Positions 43,619 to 55,004 of a stretch of 64,000 nt of DNA are shown here, in pieces. Position numbers and translations under genes: made by a program. Origin of the DNA: Notolepis coatsorum (lineage: Eukaryota > Chordata > Actinopteri > Aulopiformes > Paralepididae); assembly GCA_963971535.1 (NCBI GenBank), contig OZ020592.1:54319150-54383149 (forward strand), written 5' to 3'. Under the pieces are notes generated by a model, which saw nothing but the letters and a program-made list of their open reading frames with translations, searched no databases and was not told where the DNA came from. Numbering within the stretch: position 1 is the stretch's first letter; every line of letters starts with the position of its first letter.

Positions 43619-45269
43619 TGTAGCAGGGTGGATTATCCCTGCTTTATGGGAGTGGTTGTACACAGCCACCTGGTAGCGGGATGCAGTAGAGTTTAATCTA
43701 GCTGAACCCCCGTCTTTGGGCCTGGAACATCGAACTGGAGGTCGGGCAGCAGGAGTGGATGGGGCCCAGGATTTACTAACCTGGGGGGTGGTACTCTGGT
43801 CCTCCTCGCCCTCCAGGGCGGTCAGCAGTAGCTCCCCACACACTCTCACTTCCCCCAGTACCTCCGTTAGCCCTCCCACACCTGGTGACTGTTAGTTGAC
43901 TAATGATTTTGCGCTGCCCAAAGCAGTACCCTTCCTTAACGACCTGCAGAGACCTTTAACATTGGAATACGAATATGGTGGAGAAGGGTTAAATAGTAAT
44001 GATAATAGTCATATTATTACCCGGGCAACAAAGGTTAAAACAAGGGCTCAGTAACAGACACACACACCGTATTCCCATCTACGTCTCCTTTATATAAGGC
44101 CTGGTCAAGTATCAAATACAGGGTTATATCTTAATGTGGTTAATATGCAATAGATTCACATTAGGCACCGGGTGCTCTCACTCACAATACAGGGGAACTA
44201 TATTACAATAACGTCACACAATTATTACACTCAAAAAGAAATTACATGTGGGCCCACATTACCAAATAAAAGATCCTAGCTAAAGCCGGCTTAAAATGGT
44301 TGGGGTACCCCTAGACACTGCTGCTAGCGTTAGTTTCGAATAGATATTGTTTTGGCACACGGAGTACCGCTGTACTTAACAGAGATGGCGAGTCCACTCT
44401 CACCACCACTCGTCCGGGTGACAAGATGGCCGTCGGGCGATCCCGCGATAACAGCCAGCGGGCTGGGGTAGACAGCAGGGGCAGTGGCAGAGCTGGAGGA
44501 TCGTGCTGTGTTGTGGCGACCTCTGCTGGAAGAAGAGGTGTCCTCGGCTGCATCGACAAGACGTCCACTGCGGGGCTGCTGGCTGAGCTGGCGCGCGCTA
44601 ATCTGTGGGCTACCTTAAACACAGGTAAACTGTGGGTCTTGGTGGACCCTCCTGCTGTCACCTATACAGCTAACGCAACGTGGCTATGTGCACCACCTGT
44701 CTTCAGCGACGCTCGCCTAGTGGTACACTCAGAGTCACTATCGCCGTTAGCAGCAAGCTAATATTCCGCTTCAACTTCTAGCATAACCTGTGTTATCTAC
44801 TGAAGTTTGTTCTTCTTTCCGTTTCACTGTTCACACACTTCTCTATCGCTTGTACTTCTAGGATAACCCGTGTTATAGCAGAGTTATTCGTTCTCTCCCG
44901 TTGCTCTTCAACGGGGCTCTTCGAGAGCACACGTCCGTTCACGTTCGAGTTCACTGTCGAAGAGGACTTCCTCCTGTTAACCAGCTTCTCACTCGCTCGC
45001 TCCTTCCTCCTCCGCTCCTCCTGCCACTACCGCCCCCTGCTGGCGACCGCAAACTGGTCCCACAATGGGACACTCAAGGCAGGAAGAAAGATGATTTAAT
45101 GTCACGTTAATGATCCATATCGAAGCCGGAGGGAAGAAGAGAACCTCGCATTATTAGTCCGGGCGAGATATCAAAGATAAACACTGGTTATCATGTCTTT
45201 GTGCACACAGGGGAAGTAACAGGTTAAGTCAGCACTTCTGAATAATAGAAGAATATTCAGGATGCTACA
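43619..45269 (-). repeat. Gypsy 3' LTR, about 1.65 kb
   Basis: The full LTR. Its right-hand 790 or so bp are nearly identical to 48488-49277. The frames 43613-43879, 44311-44661 and 44426-44761 are in LTR sequence and not genes. Confidence 0.82.
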
Positions 45270-45290
45270 TTTCCCCCCACTTTAAACTTG
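45270..45290 (-). other. Polypurine tract of the gypsy element
   Basis: On the minus strand AAGTTTAAAGTGGGGGGAAA lies directly before the LTR start TGTAGC. This is the expected plus-strand primer site of an LTR retrotransposon. Confidence 0.75.
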
Positions 45291-45409
45291 CCAAGTCCTC
45301 TGCAAGTTACCTCAATGGAACACCAGTTTAATACATGAATACGGTCCTTAGACCAACAGTTTCACACATTCTCTCATAAATTGCACACACTGTTCAACAA
45401 ATACGCTCT

Positions 45410-46918
45410 TCAGCACGTAGTCCTGGCGATACCAAGCGGGTAGCCGACCTCTGGTGCTCCTCTGGGGCCGGGTTGGCTCCCCCCCCCCATGTCTGACTCC
45501 GTGTCAGACTCCTCGCCCTCCGGGGCCACTGGTTGGCCGCCAGCGGCGCCCTCCTCGCCGCCGTCTTCGCCGTCCTCTCCTGAGGGGTCCGACTCCACCT
45601 CTCCTCCCTCGTCTGGCGCGGCTTCAGCGACGACCCGAGGAGGCCTGGGTGGGTTACACGCCCTAAGATGTGGTTCCCGAGGGTAAACGAAGGCGCCCCC
45701 CACGTCTGATTCGGATGAGCTCCGCGATCCCATAGGGGTCCTCCGGGGAGCCCGCGTCCGCTCCTCCGGATCGGAGGCCGGGAAGGAGCAGATCTTGAGC
45801 TGGTCTCGATGTACGGTCCTTTCGGGGCCCCCTCCTTCGGGCCGAACCGTAAACACTGACGTCCCCTCGTGGCTCTGCTTAACCACCATGTAAGGCGTGG
45901 GCTCCCACTTGTCCTGTATCTTGTTACGACCCTTGGGTCGGTGGTCGCGTATCAGGACTCGGTCTCCCGCCCTTAAGAGTGTGCCTCTGGACTTCCGGTC
46001 GTATATCCGCTTGCGTCGATGAGACGCGTGCTTCGCGGTGGCATTCGCGGCCTCCGCGGCGGCCTTCAGTCGCTCGTGGTGTCCCTGGACACATTCGTCC
46101 AGGTTCTCTGCACCGTCGTCAACGACATCCCAGCCCCCCAGGACGTCCCGGGGCATCCTTGCGTCCCTCCCGAAGAGCAGGTAGAAGGGGGAGTATCCCG
46201 TGGAGGAGTGCACGTGACAGTTGTACGTGAGTACCAACTCTGGCAAGTGTTCTTTCCAGTCTCGCTTCTTGTCTGCGGGCAAGCTATGCAACATGTCGTG
46301 CATGGTCCGGTTGAACCTTTCGCACTGCCCATTCCCCTGGGGGTGGTATGGCGTAGTACGGCTTTTCGAGATCCCGTAGAGTCTGCAGAGTTCCTTGATG
46401 ACACTGGACTCGAAATTTCGCCCTTGGTCGGCGTGGAGCCGGGCGGGGCAGCCGTAATACACAAACCAGTGCTTGATGATCGCGACGGCGGTGGTCTTGG
46501 CGGTCTAGTCTTTGGTCGGGATGGCGATAGTGAATCGAGTGAACATATCGGTCAATACCAGTATGTTCTTGTAGCCGCCCGCCGACATCTCCAATAGGGT
46601 AAAGTCCATGGCTAGGACTTCCATGGGTGCCGTTACATTGGTGCAGGTCATCTGGGCCTGTGCCTTCGGGAATACGTCCCGGGCCAGTGCACACCGCTTG
46701 CACTGCTGCACCCAGCCCTTCACCTCCTTGGCCATCCCGACCCAGTAGTAACTCCGCCTCATCAGGTCTATGGTCCCCCGCCCACCGAAGTGTCCCCCGT
46801 CTTCGTGTTGGGTCTCCGCAGGACCGTAGGTACCACCAGCTGTAGGACCTCTTCCCCGTTGCGGGGGTCGCTGACGCGTCTGAACAGTACTTGTTGGTGC
46901 AGACGGAACCGCTCCCAC
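45410..46918 (-). pseudogene. Gypsy integrase
   Basis: The minus strand from 46918 reads the zinc-binding region (HEDGGHF, WVQQCKRCALA) and the first catalytic Asp in VLAMDFTLLEMS. A TAG at 46505-46507 follows in the same frame. It continues from 46462 with [11 protein letters not shown] (second Asp), [20 protein letters not shown] (Glu) and [18 protein letters not shown]-terminal domain ([20 protein letters not shown]) and a long acidic, Pro-rich tail end at 45410. All three DDE residues are present. The single stop is the only obvious lesion within the integrase core. Confidence 0.85.
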
Positions 46919-47774
46919 TGCCCGTACACCTTGCGGAGACCTGAGTCCATTTCCTGTAACTGGGTTTTAGAGGGCGGGGTCCCACGGGTCACCGCCCGCC
47001 ACACTGGTCCCCGTTCGGGGTCGTCTGCCTGGAGTTGCCGTAATTCCGCCCAGCTGTACCCGCTGTTCCCCTTCTGTGTCACTATCTGTCTTGCGCGGAC
47101 TGTCGGGACCCCCCGTGGTTTGGCCCGTCCCTCAGGGCTTAGTAGAGCCCGGACTTCGTCCGCCGGGATCACTACATAGCCGTCGCATGCGACTAGGGCG
47201 GGGGCCCTCGATGGGGCGGCCCGTTCCTTGGTGTCCAGCCGAGTATGGGTGCCTGTCGCCGTGATCGTTAGGAAGTCTTTTTCGGTGTCTTCCACTTCAG
47301 GTTCTTGCCTCATCGGCATGCGTGACAGGGCGTCGGCATTCTGGTTAAGCCGGCCGGGTTTGTAGTGGACCACGAAGTCATACTCGGCCAGCTGGCGTCC
47401 GAACGCTGCTCCATTGCCCCCAGATTGGCCATGCCTAGGTACCGCAACGGGTTGTGATCGGTGACCACGGTGAATTGGGAGTAGAGCAAGAGGTCTCTGA
47501 ACTTCTCTGTGATCGCCCACTTCAGGGCGAGGAGCTCCAGCTTAAACGCGCTGTAGTTCTGGTTGTTTCTTTCGGACCCTCGTAGACCTCTGCTCGTGAA
47601 AGCAATGACGCGCTCCACGCCCTCTTGCTTCTGGCTCAACACTGCCCCCAGCCCCAAGTAGCTCCGTCTGTGGTCACTAGGAAGGGGAGTCGGAGGTCTG
47701 GGTAGGCCAACACCGGGGGCTTCATAAGGCACTCCCGCAGGTGGTCGAAGGCCTCTTGACACTGGGGAGTCCAC
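46768..47774 (-). pseudogene. Gypsy RNase H and linker, frameshifted
   Basis: Minus-strand frame 47774-47310 encodes [39 protein letters not shown] and TVVTDHNPLRYL, the Ty3/gypsy RNase H. A shift near 47410 leads into frame 47520-46768, with LAEYDFVVHYKPGRLNQNAD and ALSRMP, then the linker before integrase. Another shift lies near 46800. The catalytic Asp in TTDGA lies in the preceding RT frame. Confidence 0.8.
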
Positions 47775-48487
47775 TTGAAGGCCTCGGTCCGTCCTTTAGC
47801 GAACCCCTTCTTTTCTTTTCCCATTAGGGCATGCAGAGGCTGGGCTACTTGGGCGAAGCGGGGCACGAACCGCCGGTAATACGACAGGAACCCGATCACC
47901 TGTCGTACTTCTTTCGCAGCGCGTGGCGCCAGCCAGTCCTCTAGAGCCTTTACTTTGTCGGTGTCGACTTGGACACCGGCCGCTGATACGATGTGTCCCA
48001 GGAATTTCACCTCTGTCTTGAGGAGGAAACACTTCCTGGGCTTGAGTTTGAGCCCATGCTCACGAAGGCGTCCGAACACCAGGTCCAGCTTTTGGCAGTG
48101 ACTCTCGAAGTCGCTGGCGAACACCAACACATCGTCTAGGTAGACCAACAGGACGTCGAAGGCCAGGTCTCCTAGCACCGCGGTCATCAACCGCTGGAAC
48201 GTCTCCGGGGCGTTGCACAGCCCAAAGGGCATACGGGTCCACTGATAGAGGCCGAAGGGCGTCGTGACGGCCGTCTTCTCTTGGTCCTCTTCTTTCACCG
48301 CCACCTGGAAGTAGCCTGCCGTGAGGTCGAGAGAGGAGAAGATTCTGGCCTGCCCCAGGGCGTCTAGGGACTCTTCTATACGGGGTAGAGGATAAGCATC
48401 TCGGTGCATCACATTGTTCAGTCGGCGGTAGTCGCAACAGAACCGCACAGAGCCGTCTTTCTTGATTACGATCACGGCTGGCGACGC
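47650..48487 (-). CDS. Gypsy reverse transcriptase, front truncated and fused to LTR sequence
   Basis: The minus-strand open frame runs 48676-47636, but RT homology begins only at about 48487 with [20 protein letters not shown]. It continues through [15 protein letters not shown] (first Asp), [31 protein letters not shown] (the YLDD centre) and [13 protein letters not shown] to TTDGA. About 60 codons upstream of 48487 come from LTR sequence, fused by a deletion. The RT palm itself is intact. Confidence 0.85.
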
Positions 48488-49277
48488 CCAGGGCAGTGGC
48501 AGAGCTGGAGGAGCGTGCTGTGTTGTGGCGACCTCTGCTGGAAGAAGAGGTGTCCTCGGCCGCATCGACGAGACGTCCACTGCGGGGCTGCTGGCTGAGC
48601 TGGCGCGCGCTAATCTGTGGGCTACCTTAAACACAGCTAAACTGTGGGTCTTGGTGGACCCTCCTGCTGTCGCCAATACAGCTAACGCAACGTGGCTATG
48701 TGCACCACCTGTCTTCAGCGACGCTCGCCTAGTGGTACACTCAGAGTCACTATAGCCGTTAGCAGCAAGCTAATATACCGCTTCAACTTCTAGGATAACC
48801 CGTGTTCTTCTTTCCGTTTCACTGTTCACACACTTCTCTATCGCTTGTACTTCTAGGATAACCCGTGTTATAGCAGAGTTACTCGTTCTCTCCCGTTGCT
48901 CTTCAACGGGGCTCTTCGAGAGCACACATCCGTTCATGTTCGAGTTCACTGTCGAAGAGGACTTCCTCCTGTTCTGCCCTCCAGGTAACCAGCTTCTCAC
49001 TCACTCGCTCCTTCCTCCTCCGCTCCTCCTGCCACTACCGCCCCCTGCTGGCGACCGCAAACTGGTCCCACAATGGGACACTCAAGGCAGGAAGAAAGAT
49101 GATTTAATGTCACGTTAATGATCCATATCGAAGCCGGAGGGAAGAAGAGAACCTCGCATTATTAGTCCGGGCGAGATATCAAAGAGAAACACTGGTTATC
49201 ATGTCTTTGTGCACACAGGGGAAGTAACAGGTTAAGTCAGCACTTCTGAATAATAGAAGAATATTCAGGATGCTACA
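48488..49277 (-). repeat. Gypsy 5' LTR, truncated by the internal deletion
   Basis: It matches about 44480-45269 of the other LTR with few changes. One difference is an extra 12 bp, TCTGCCCTCCAG-like, near 48973, and another a missing stretch near 48805. It ends abruptly where RT coding begins. Both partners share GGGCAGTGGCAG at the joint. Confidence 0.82.
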
Positions 49278-49432
49278 ATATTATATCTTCTCACATCATG
49301 CCACATGTACTCTGTGTTCGGAGAAGAAAAGACAAAGACAGAAAGAGAGCAAACAGAAAGACACATTGGCAGATCTAAGATTGTGATGAGGATGGGAGGA
49401 TTAAAGCCTGTATGTGAGATGAGAGGAGAGAG

Positions 49433-49503
<71 letters not shown>

Positions 49504-50021
49504 ACCTACAGTGTATTGAGCAAGCGCTTGCATGCAGCGAGGCAGATTACTGGGATGTTGGGCGTTCACGCAGATTTCATGGAGCTAATATCAAAGGAAC
49601 AGCTGGAGGAAAAAGCCACAGAGAAGCAGGAACATGTCGGGACAGCTGCAGAAAGAGAATGATAAATGTAATCTTTCTAATGGAGGGGGAGAATGCCAAT
49701 CTCTGTGTGTGTGTGTGTGTGCGCGCACACGCACACATGTGTGGGATAGAGAGCATGTATCTGCATGTGAATGTATAATACATAACATAGCCCTCCCTCT
49801 GTAACTCTCAACTGTGAACCCATTCAGCTACTGTACCTTCAGGGTTAATCTTTTATACAGTAATTAGCCGAAACTTCTGGTTACTGAAACCACCCTAAAA
49901 AAATGCAAACTCATATACAAAGAGTATAGTAGTTGTAACTGCAGCTATGGTTAACAGTTGGCTAATATAGTTATTTACGTTTACAATTTATATGGTTATT
50001 TGTGTATATTAGTAATAATTA
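49278..50021. other. Unassigned stretch with microsatellites
   Basis: A (GA)n run lies at 49436-49501 and a TG/CG-type run at 49706-49737. The 157-codon frame 49305-49778 is built over them and has no domain. Confidence 0.5.
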
Positions 50022-50329
50022 GGGATGCACGATAATTATCGGGCCGATATCAGCAATTATGACGTCATCCCGATAAACCCGATAACGTTATTGATAGCTC
50101 TGATAATATATAATACATTTTTTGGTTAAAAGAAATCCGTTGTGGGTGGATTGGGTTGAAGGGCGCTTGTTTTTATTATAGCCTCCTCCCGTTTTGCCAG
50201 TACTGTGGTACGATTGATAGCGTGTGGTTTAGGAAGAGGGAGTTTTTCACAAATCCAGTGCTCCCTTTCTTGGCTGTGACGTAGTCAGGTGACATTCAGA
50301 CTGACTGAGGCAAGATAGTAAAAAAAAAT

Positions 50330-50650
50330 ATGGCGGCGTCGTCGGACTTTTTCAAAGTTTCAGAGGAAAACAGTTTGCTTGCTATTTGTAACAAATGCAG
50401 AAGTTCCACGAGGAGGGAAAGGGACAACAAGCTATAACACATCCAACATAATAAGTCACCTGAAACATCACCACCGCTACGATGGTGTATTAAAATCCGA
50501 CGACGCTGAGCAGCTAAAGGCTAATGCAACGCGGCATAAGCTAATCCAAAACCAGCTGCTGGCGGGCGGCGGGACATTTACTGAGGACCAGATATTATGA
50601 TTTAACAAGTCTTATCTGTCCAGAACGATGACAACACTATTGCAGGTAAG
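50330..50650 (+). pseudogene. hAT transposase BED zinc-finger exon relic
   Basis: An ATG at 50331 (MAASSDFFKVSEENSLLA) is followed, after a frameshift near 50390, by GTTSYNTSNIISHLKHHH. The Cys pair (ICNKC) and the His pair match a BED-type zinc finger, the DNA-binding N-terminal domain of ZBED-like hAT transposases. A possible donor, ATTGCAG|GTAAGC, lies at 50640-50652. The catalytic core exons are absent. Confidence 0.7.
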
Positions 50651-50766
50651 CAGGCAGCCTAGCCGTTCCTAACTACTAACGTTATCACGCTAGCTTGGAT
50701 GCTAACTAACGTAATTAAGCTTGTCATGGTTCATGGTGAGCTGTTTGTGTTATAACGACAGCAAAT

Positions 50767-52786
50767 TAATGAATGAATGAAACAGATTGCAGAATGGGTA
50801 CAATACAGTACAGCTCAATACATACAATTGTTAAGGGGATGCAGACCAGAGAAAGACTTTCGTCTTGTTTACATCAGGGTCCCTGATGTAAAAATACCTC
50901 GCGGAAAAAAATCTAATCTACGAATTCCAATCTGACTTCAGAACATCCCACTCCACTGACACATGCCTTCTCTATTTAAACGACCACATCAAACAAGAGG
51001 TGGACGCGGGCAAATACTGCGGCATGGTCATGCTGGACCTACAAAAGGCCTTCAACACTGTCAATCACACCATTCTGATTGACAAGCTAAAAGCAATTGG
51101 TTTTGATAGTCTATCAGTGAGCTGGATGCAATCCTACCTGGAGGGGAGAGAGCAGATGGTGGAGGTAAACGGTACCCTATCCCCCCCCCCTCACAGTAAG
51201 CTGTGGTGTTCCACAAGGAAGCATACTAGGTCCGCTACTGTTCCTAATTTATGCAAATGACATGTCGTCAGCTTGTGACTGCAACTTGTTCCTGTTTGCG
51301 GACGACTCAGCCCTGCTGGTCTCTGACAAGAACAAGTTACAGGTTGAAAAAACCCTCAGCTCAGAACTAGGCAAAATCTGCATATGGCTCGCTGATAACA
51401 AACTTTCATTACACATGGGCAAAACAGAGTCCATTCTCTTCGGTTCAAATAACAAACTCAGCAAGACCGACGGCTTCTCAGTTACAGTGGGTGACAATAT
51501 TGTCACAAGGAAAGAAGATATTACCTACCTGGGTTCCATCCTAGAGGCAAATCTTTCCTGTGACAAAATGGCATCCAATGTAATAAAAAAAGTCAACCAA
51601 CGAACTCGATTCTTGTACCGGATCTCCTCACTGGTAAACAAGAATACCCTGAAGACTCTGGCAGGAGCACTCATTCAAGGGTACTACGACTATGCGTGCA
51701 CCTCATGGTACCAAAGCACCTCAAAGGCGCTAAAAACAAAATTACAAACATCTCAAAACAAACTGGTCAGACTACTGCTTGACCTTACTCCTAGAACCCA
51801 CCTCACCCCTGCCCACTTTGACAACCTAGGATGGCTTAGAGTAGACAACATAGTACAGCAACTTGCAATGGGCCTGGTCTACAAGATACACTACACGACC
51901 AAGGTACCCATGTACATGTCAAAATACTTCCCAAAGGTCAGTGAATACCACGATCACAACACCAGAGGGAGCTCCACAAATCATGTTAAACCCAGATTCG
52001 GCTCAAACAAGGGACTAAACACGTTTCGCAATTATACCACATCAATGTGGAACGCCCTACCCAAAGCTGTAAAGGAATGTGAATCACTACCCACTTTCAA
52101 AAACACTCTCAAAAAACACCTACGGGAGACTGCAATTCGAAACTGGCCCCTGTAAATGTCCTAACACAACCCCCTCCAATGTACAGTAAATTACCAAGTA
52201 TGGTCTTTTCAATATTCCAATGTACAGTTTTGTTTGTACAGTTGTACAGTGTCCCCCACCCACCCCTCCTACCCAACCTCCCCCCACTCCTACCCAACCC
52301 CCCCCCCCCCCCCCCCAACCACCTCCAATGTACAGTCCCCCCCACCTACCCAATCCAATGTACAGTTTCTACATCAAATGTATATACTCTTTTTTTCTGG
52401 ACTCTTTTTGTATCACAAACAGTACTGTATTTGCAAATCTGGTATGTCATAAATGTATAGATGTAGCAGTACTGTCTATCTGTATGTCATGTATGTCATA
52501 TGTTACGATGAATTGAAAATGGGGGACCCTGATGTAAACAAGACTCTGGTCTGCATCCCCTTAACAATTGTATGTATTGAGCTGTACTGTACTGTACCCA
52601 TTCTGCAATCTGTTAATAAAGTTTTCAATCAATCAATCAATCCCCCATTTACAATTCATCATAACATAATGACATACAGATAGACAGTACTGCCTACATC
52701 TATACATGACATACCAGATTTGCAAATACAGTACTGTCTGTGATACGAAAAGAGTCCAGAAAAGAGAGTATATACATTTGACATAT
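50767..52786 (-). mobile_element. LINE 3' end, minus strand, split by a same-family LINE
   Basis: The 3' terminal part is at 50767-50882, from an (AATG)n tail to CATCAGGGTCCC. Its continuation is at about 52643-52786, starting CCCCATTTACAATTCATC. In the uninterrupted family copies (for example 59775) these two parts are adjacent. A single minus-strand copy was therefore opened by the plus-strand insertion between them. Confidence 0.75.
50883..52641 (+). mobile_element. LINE (AATC-tail family), plus strand, 5'-truncated
   Basis: RT coding spans about 50890-52155 and reads FRTSHSTDTCLLYLNDHIKQ, MVMLDLQKAFNTVNH (Asp region), CGVPQGSILGPLLFLIYAND, LFLFADDSALLV (FADD centre) and YHDHNTRGSS, ending NWPL and a stop at 52155. 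A frameshift in the C run at 51182-51190 splits it. The 3' UTR has CCAATGTACAG repeats and a C-rich block, and it ends with AATAAAGTTTTC and (AATC)n at about 52640. It is a jockey-superfamily (CR1/L2/Rex-like) RT. The endonuclease is missing. Confidence 0.85.
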
Positions 52787-53372
52787 TATTATTGTATTGT
52801 GATATGTTTTGTTTCATGTTGGAAAAAAAATTTAAAAGAATTTGATCAAAATATTTTTTTAATAATACAATAAATATCGGTTATCGGCTTGAGGAGCATA
52901 AAGTTATCGATATCGGTGTCAAAAAATCAATATCGTGCATCCCTAGTAATAATACACTCAATTGTATTTCAATGTATTTCTTATTTGTTTATATAAGATA
53001 TATATTAGTGGCGCACTATTTTTCTATTTGTTTGCGCAATTACTTCATCTCACGAGACTTGACACACCTGGTATCCGGTGACGTGTTTCCGCCCTCGCTC
53101 TCTTGAGTTGCAACAATGAACTTGGATGGATGGATTATTGACTTACCTGTCGATCCTAATAAGCAAAGGACAATCCATCAAGACAACTTAACAAGACAAT
53201 CTTCGACTTCCGGAATAGCCCGTCCATGGAGTAGGTCGCATGTGACAGAGCTGCTCACCCGTTTTTTTTATTTTCGTTTTAAAAACATATTTATATACCA
53301 CCAATGTGTTTAAAACTTGACGCATATATCAACTGAGATTATCAACTAACTATATTGACTGAAAGATTCGTG

Positions 53373-54322
53373 ATGTCACCGAAGAAAGATAAAACGATTG
53401 CAAAACCAAGCTCAGAGGACCCGCCTATGGTCGCGGGATACGTGCGTAAAGCAGCAGAAGATATTGACGAGATGGCCTCCTCCTCAACCGCTATAAACAC
53501 ATATATCATCCGGGAAATGAAAAGAATGGAGAAGACAATAACCGAAAAAATAACCGAAAAAGTAGATGCTATCAAAGAATCTATCGAATCCAATATCGAA
53601 ACGCTAAGGGTGGCTGCTGATGCACATATCAAGCGCACCGTAGCATTGGAAACTTGTTTGGAAGAACATCAACATAATTTCGGACTGATCTACAAAGACA
53701 TAGCTGAGCTCAATGATAAGCTAACGGTTGAGATGAAGGGAAACTACAAAGAACACAAGCAGGGATTCGAAATAATGGACGTATCCATAACGGATCTCAA
53801 CGATATAACGGCTGAGCTTAAGCGAAACAATGAAGAACAAAAAGCTAAAATATTCGAGCTGGAATATCAATCTCGTAAGCTGAATATCCGTATAGTTGGA
53901 CTGGACGAGACGGTGAGCTGCACACATCCTGAAGCGTTTGCAACAGAATTACATAAAATCCTGGGATCAACTATCCTTCCTATGGTACCTGAGGTGGATC
54001 AGTGTTACAGATTGGGGACCCGATCTAACGACAACAACGGCAGACCTAGAGTGATTATGGCTGTCCTATGTCAAGTCAGAATAAAAGAAATTATCATTCG
54101 GGAGACGCGCAGGATGAAAGGCAACCTGAAATACAAGGATGTATCAATATACTTCTTTGAAGATTATTGTCGGGAAGTGGTGCTCTTGCGGGCCAAGTAC
54201 AAGACGGTGATGTCTTAACTCTATTTGGGGAAATACAATCCCACATTGATGTACCCTGCAAGACTTTGCATCGTCGATAAACATGGAGAAAGGGTTTTCC
54301 TCAACTCGCCTGAAGATGCTGG
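53373..54322 (+). pseudogene. L1 ORF1 (RNA-binding chaperone), interrupted
   Basis: ATG at 53373 begins MSPKKDKTIAKPSS. Residues about 35-165 form a Glu/Lys/Ile-rich coiled coil, and an RRM-like part follows (YQSRKLNIRIVGLDE, YRLGTRS, RPRVIMAVL). An in-frame TAA at 54216-54218 is followed at once by the expected C-terminal region (LYLGKYNPTLMYPARLCIVD). The hAT element then enters after PEDAG. The last 11 or so codons and the natural stop lie beyond it at 57895-57925. In L1, ORF1 protein forms trimers that bind element RNA. Confidence 0.85.
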
Positions 54323-55004
54323 CAGTGGCGGCTCTGCCACTAGGGGCGCACGGGCGCCGCCCCACCTGCTGTTAAATCAGAGAAGAAGAAAATAAAACTT
54401 TTTAGTTTTTTGTTTTATAGCCCTATAAATAATATAAACATGTTTAAAATGAATAATATTTACTAATTTTAAGTATGTTTGTATTTCCAATGCACAATAT
54501 AACGTTATTATCTAAAATAAAAAACACTCGTTTTCCTGAGCAGGAAGTGACATCACGTTTTTTTAATTTTTTCGTATTTCTCGGCCCGGGCTAGACGCGA
54601 TAGCGCTCTAAGTGCGCGTCACAGTTTGATCGCTGTATCCGTCACAGCCAATCAGTGCATAACGCGTTGTGCGTTGAAATATGACTATTATGTTGGAATC
54701 CGGGCGCGATTTGAAGCGGTCTAGCCAGTAGCGTCAAGAATTTCTGTAGCCGCATTTCGCGGAGACGCTCTGTGATTGGCCGACGCCAGTATTTTTTTTT
54801 CCGTAGCAGAATTTCACAGAGACGATCTCTGATTGGCCGAATCCAATTTCTAATGTTCCAATTCTAGCTTATTCCTAGGTTGGTCCGTTGGTGGAGATAG
54901 TTGTGTTGTTGTGAGAATGATGCAGGCAGCTGTTTGTCTTAGAGCGTGCCGTGACTGCAAGTTCTTTAGACTGTTAAGCTTAGGCACTCTTTCAAAGTTG
55001 GTTA

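Larger units (their letters stand above)
43619..49277 (-). mobile_element. Ty3/gypsy retrotransposon, minus strand, internally deleted
   Basis: Ends are TGTAGCAGGG and GGATGCTACA, the usual inverted TG/CA with extension (TGTAGC/GCTACA). The flanks ATAT at 43615-43618 and 49278-49281 form a 4-bp target duplication. On the minus strand the order is partial 5' LTR, RT, RNase H, integrase, polypurine tract and 3' LTR. Gag, protease and the RT start are missing, and about half of the 5' LTR is too. Confidence 0.85.
50030..52945 (+). mobile_element. hAT element containing nested LINEs
   Basis: Ends TAGGGATGCACGAT and ATCGTGCATCCCTA are flanked by a perfect 8-bp duplication GTAATAAT (50022-50029 and 52946-52953). 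Own sequence is 50030-50766 and about 52787-52945. The left part keeps a transposase 5' exon relic with a BED finger. The middle is occupied by a minus-strand LINE that itself holds a plus-strand LINE of the same family. Confidence 0.88.

Noticed and set aside
45454..47264. Plus-strand frames opposite the gypsy pol, some over 120 codons
   Set aside because: They are antisense shadows of a GC-rich minus-strand integrase and RNase H.
52374..52786. Simple foldback by replication error
   Set aside because: The minus-strand arm continues the LINE piece at 50767-50882, so an insertion into an older opposite copy explains it better.
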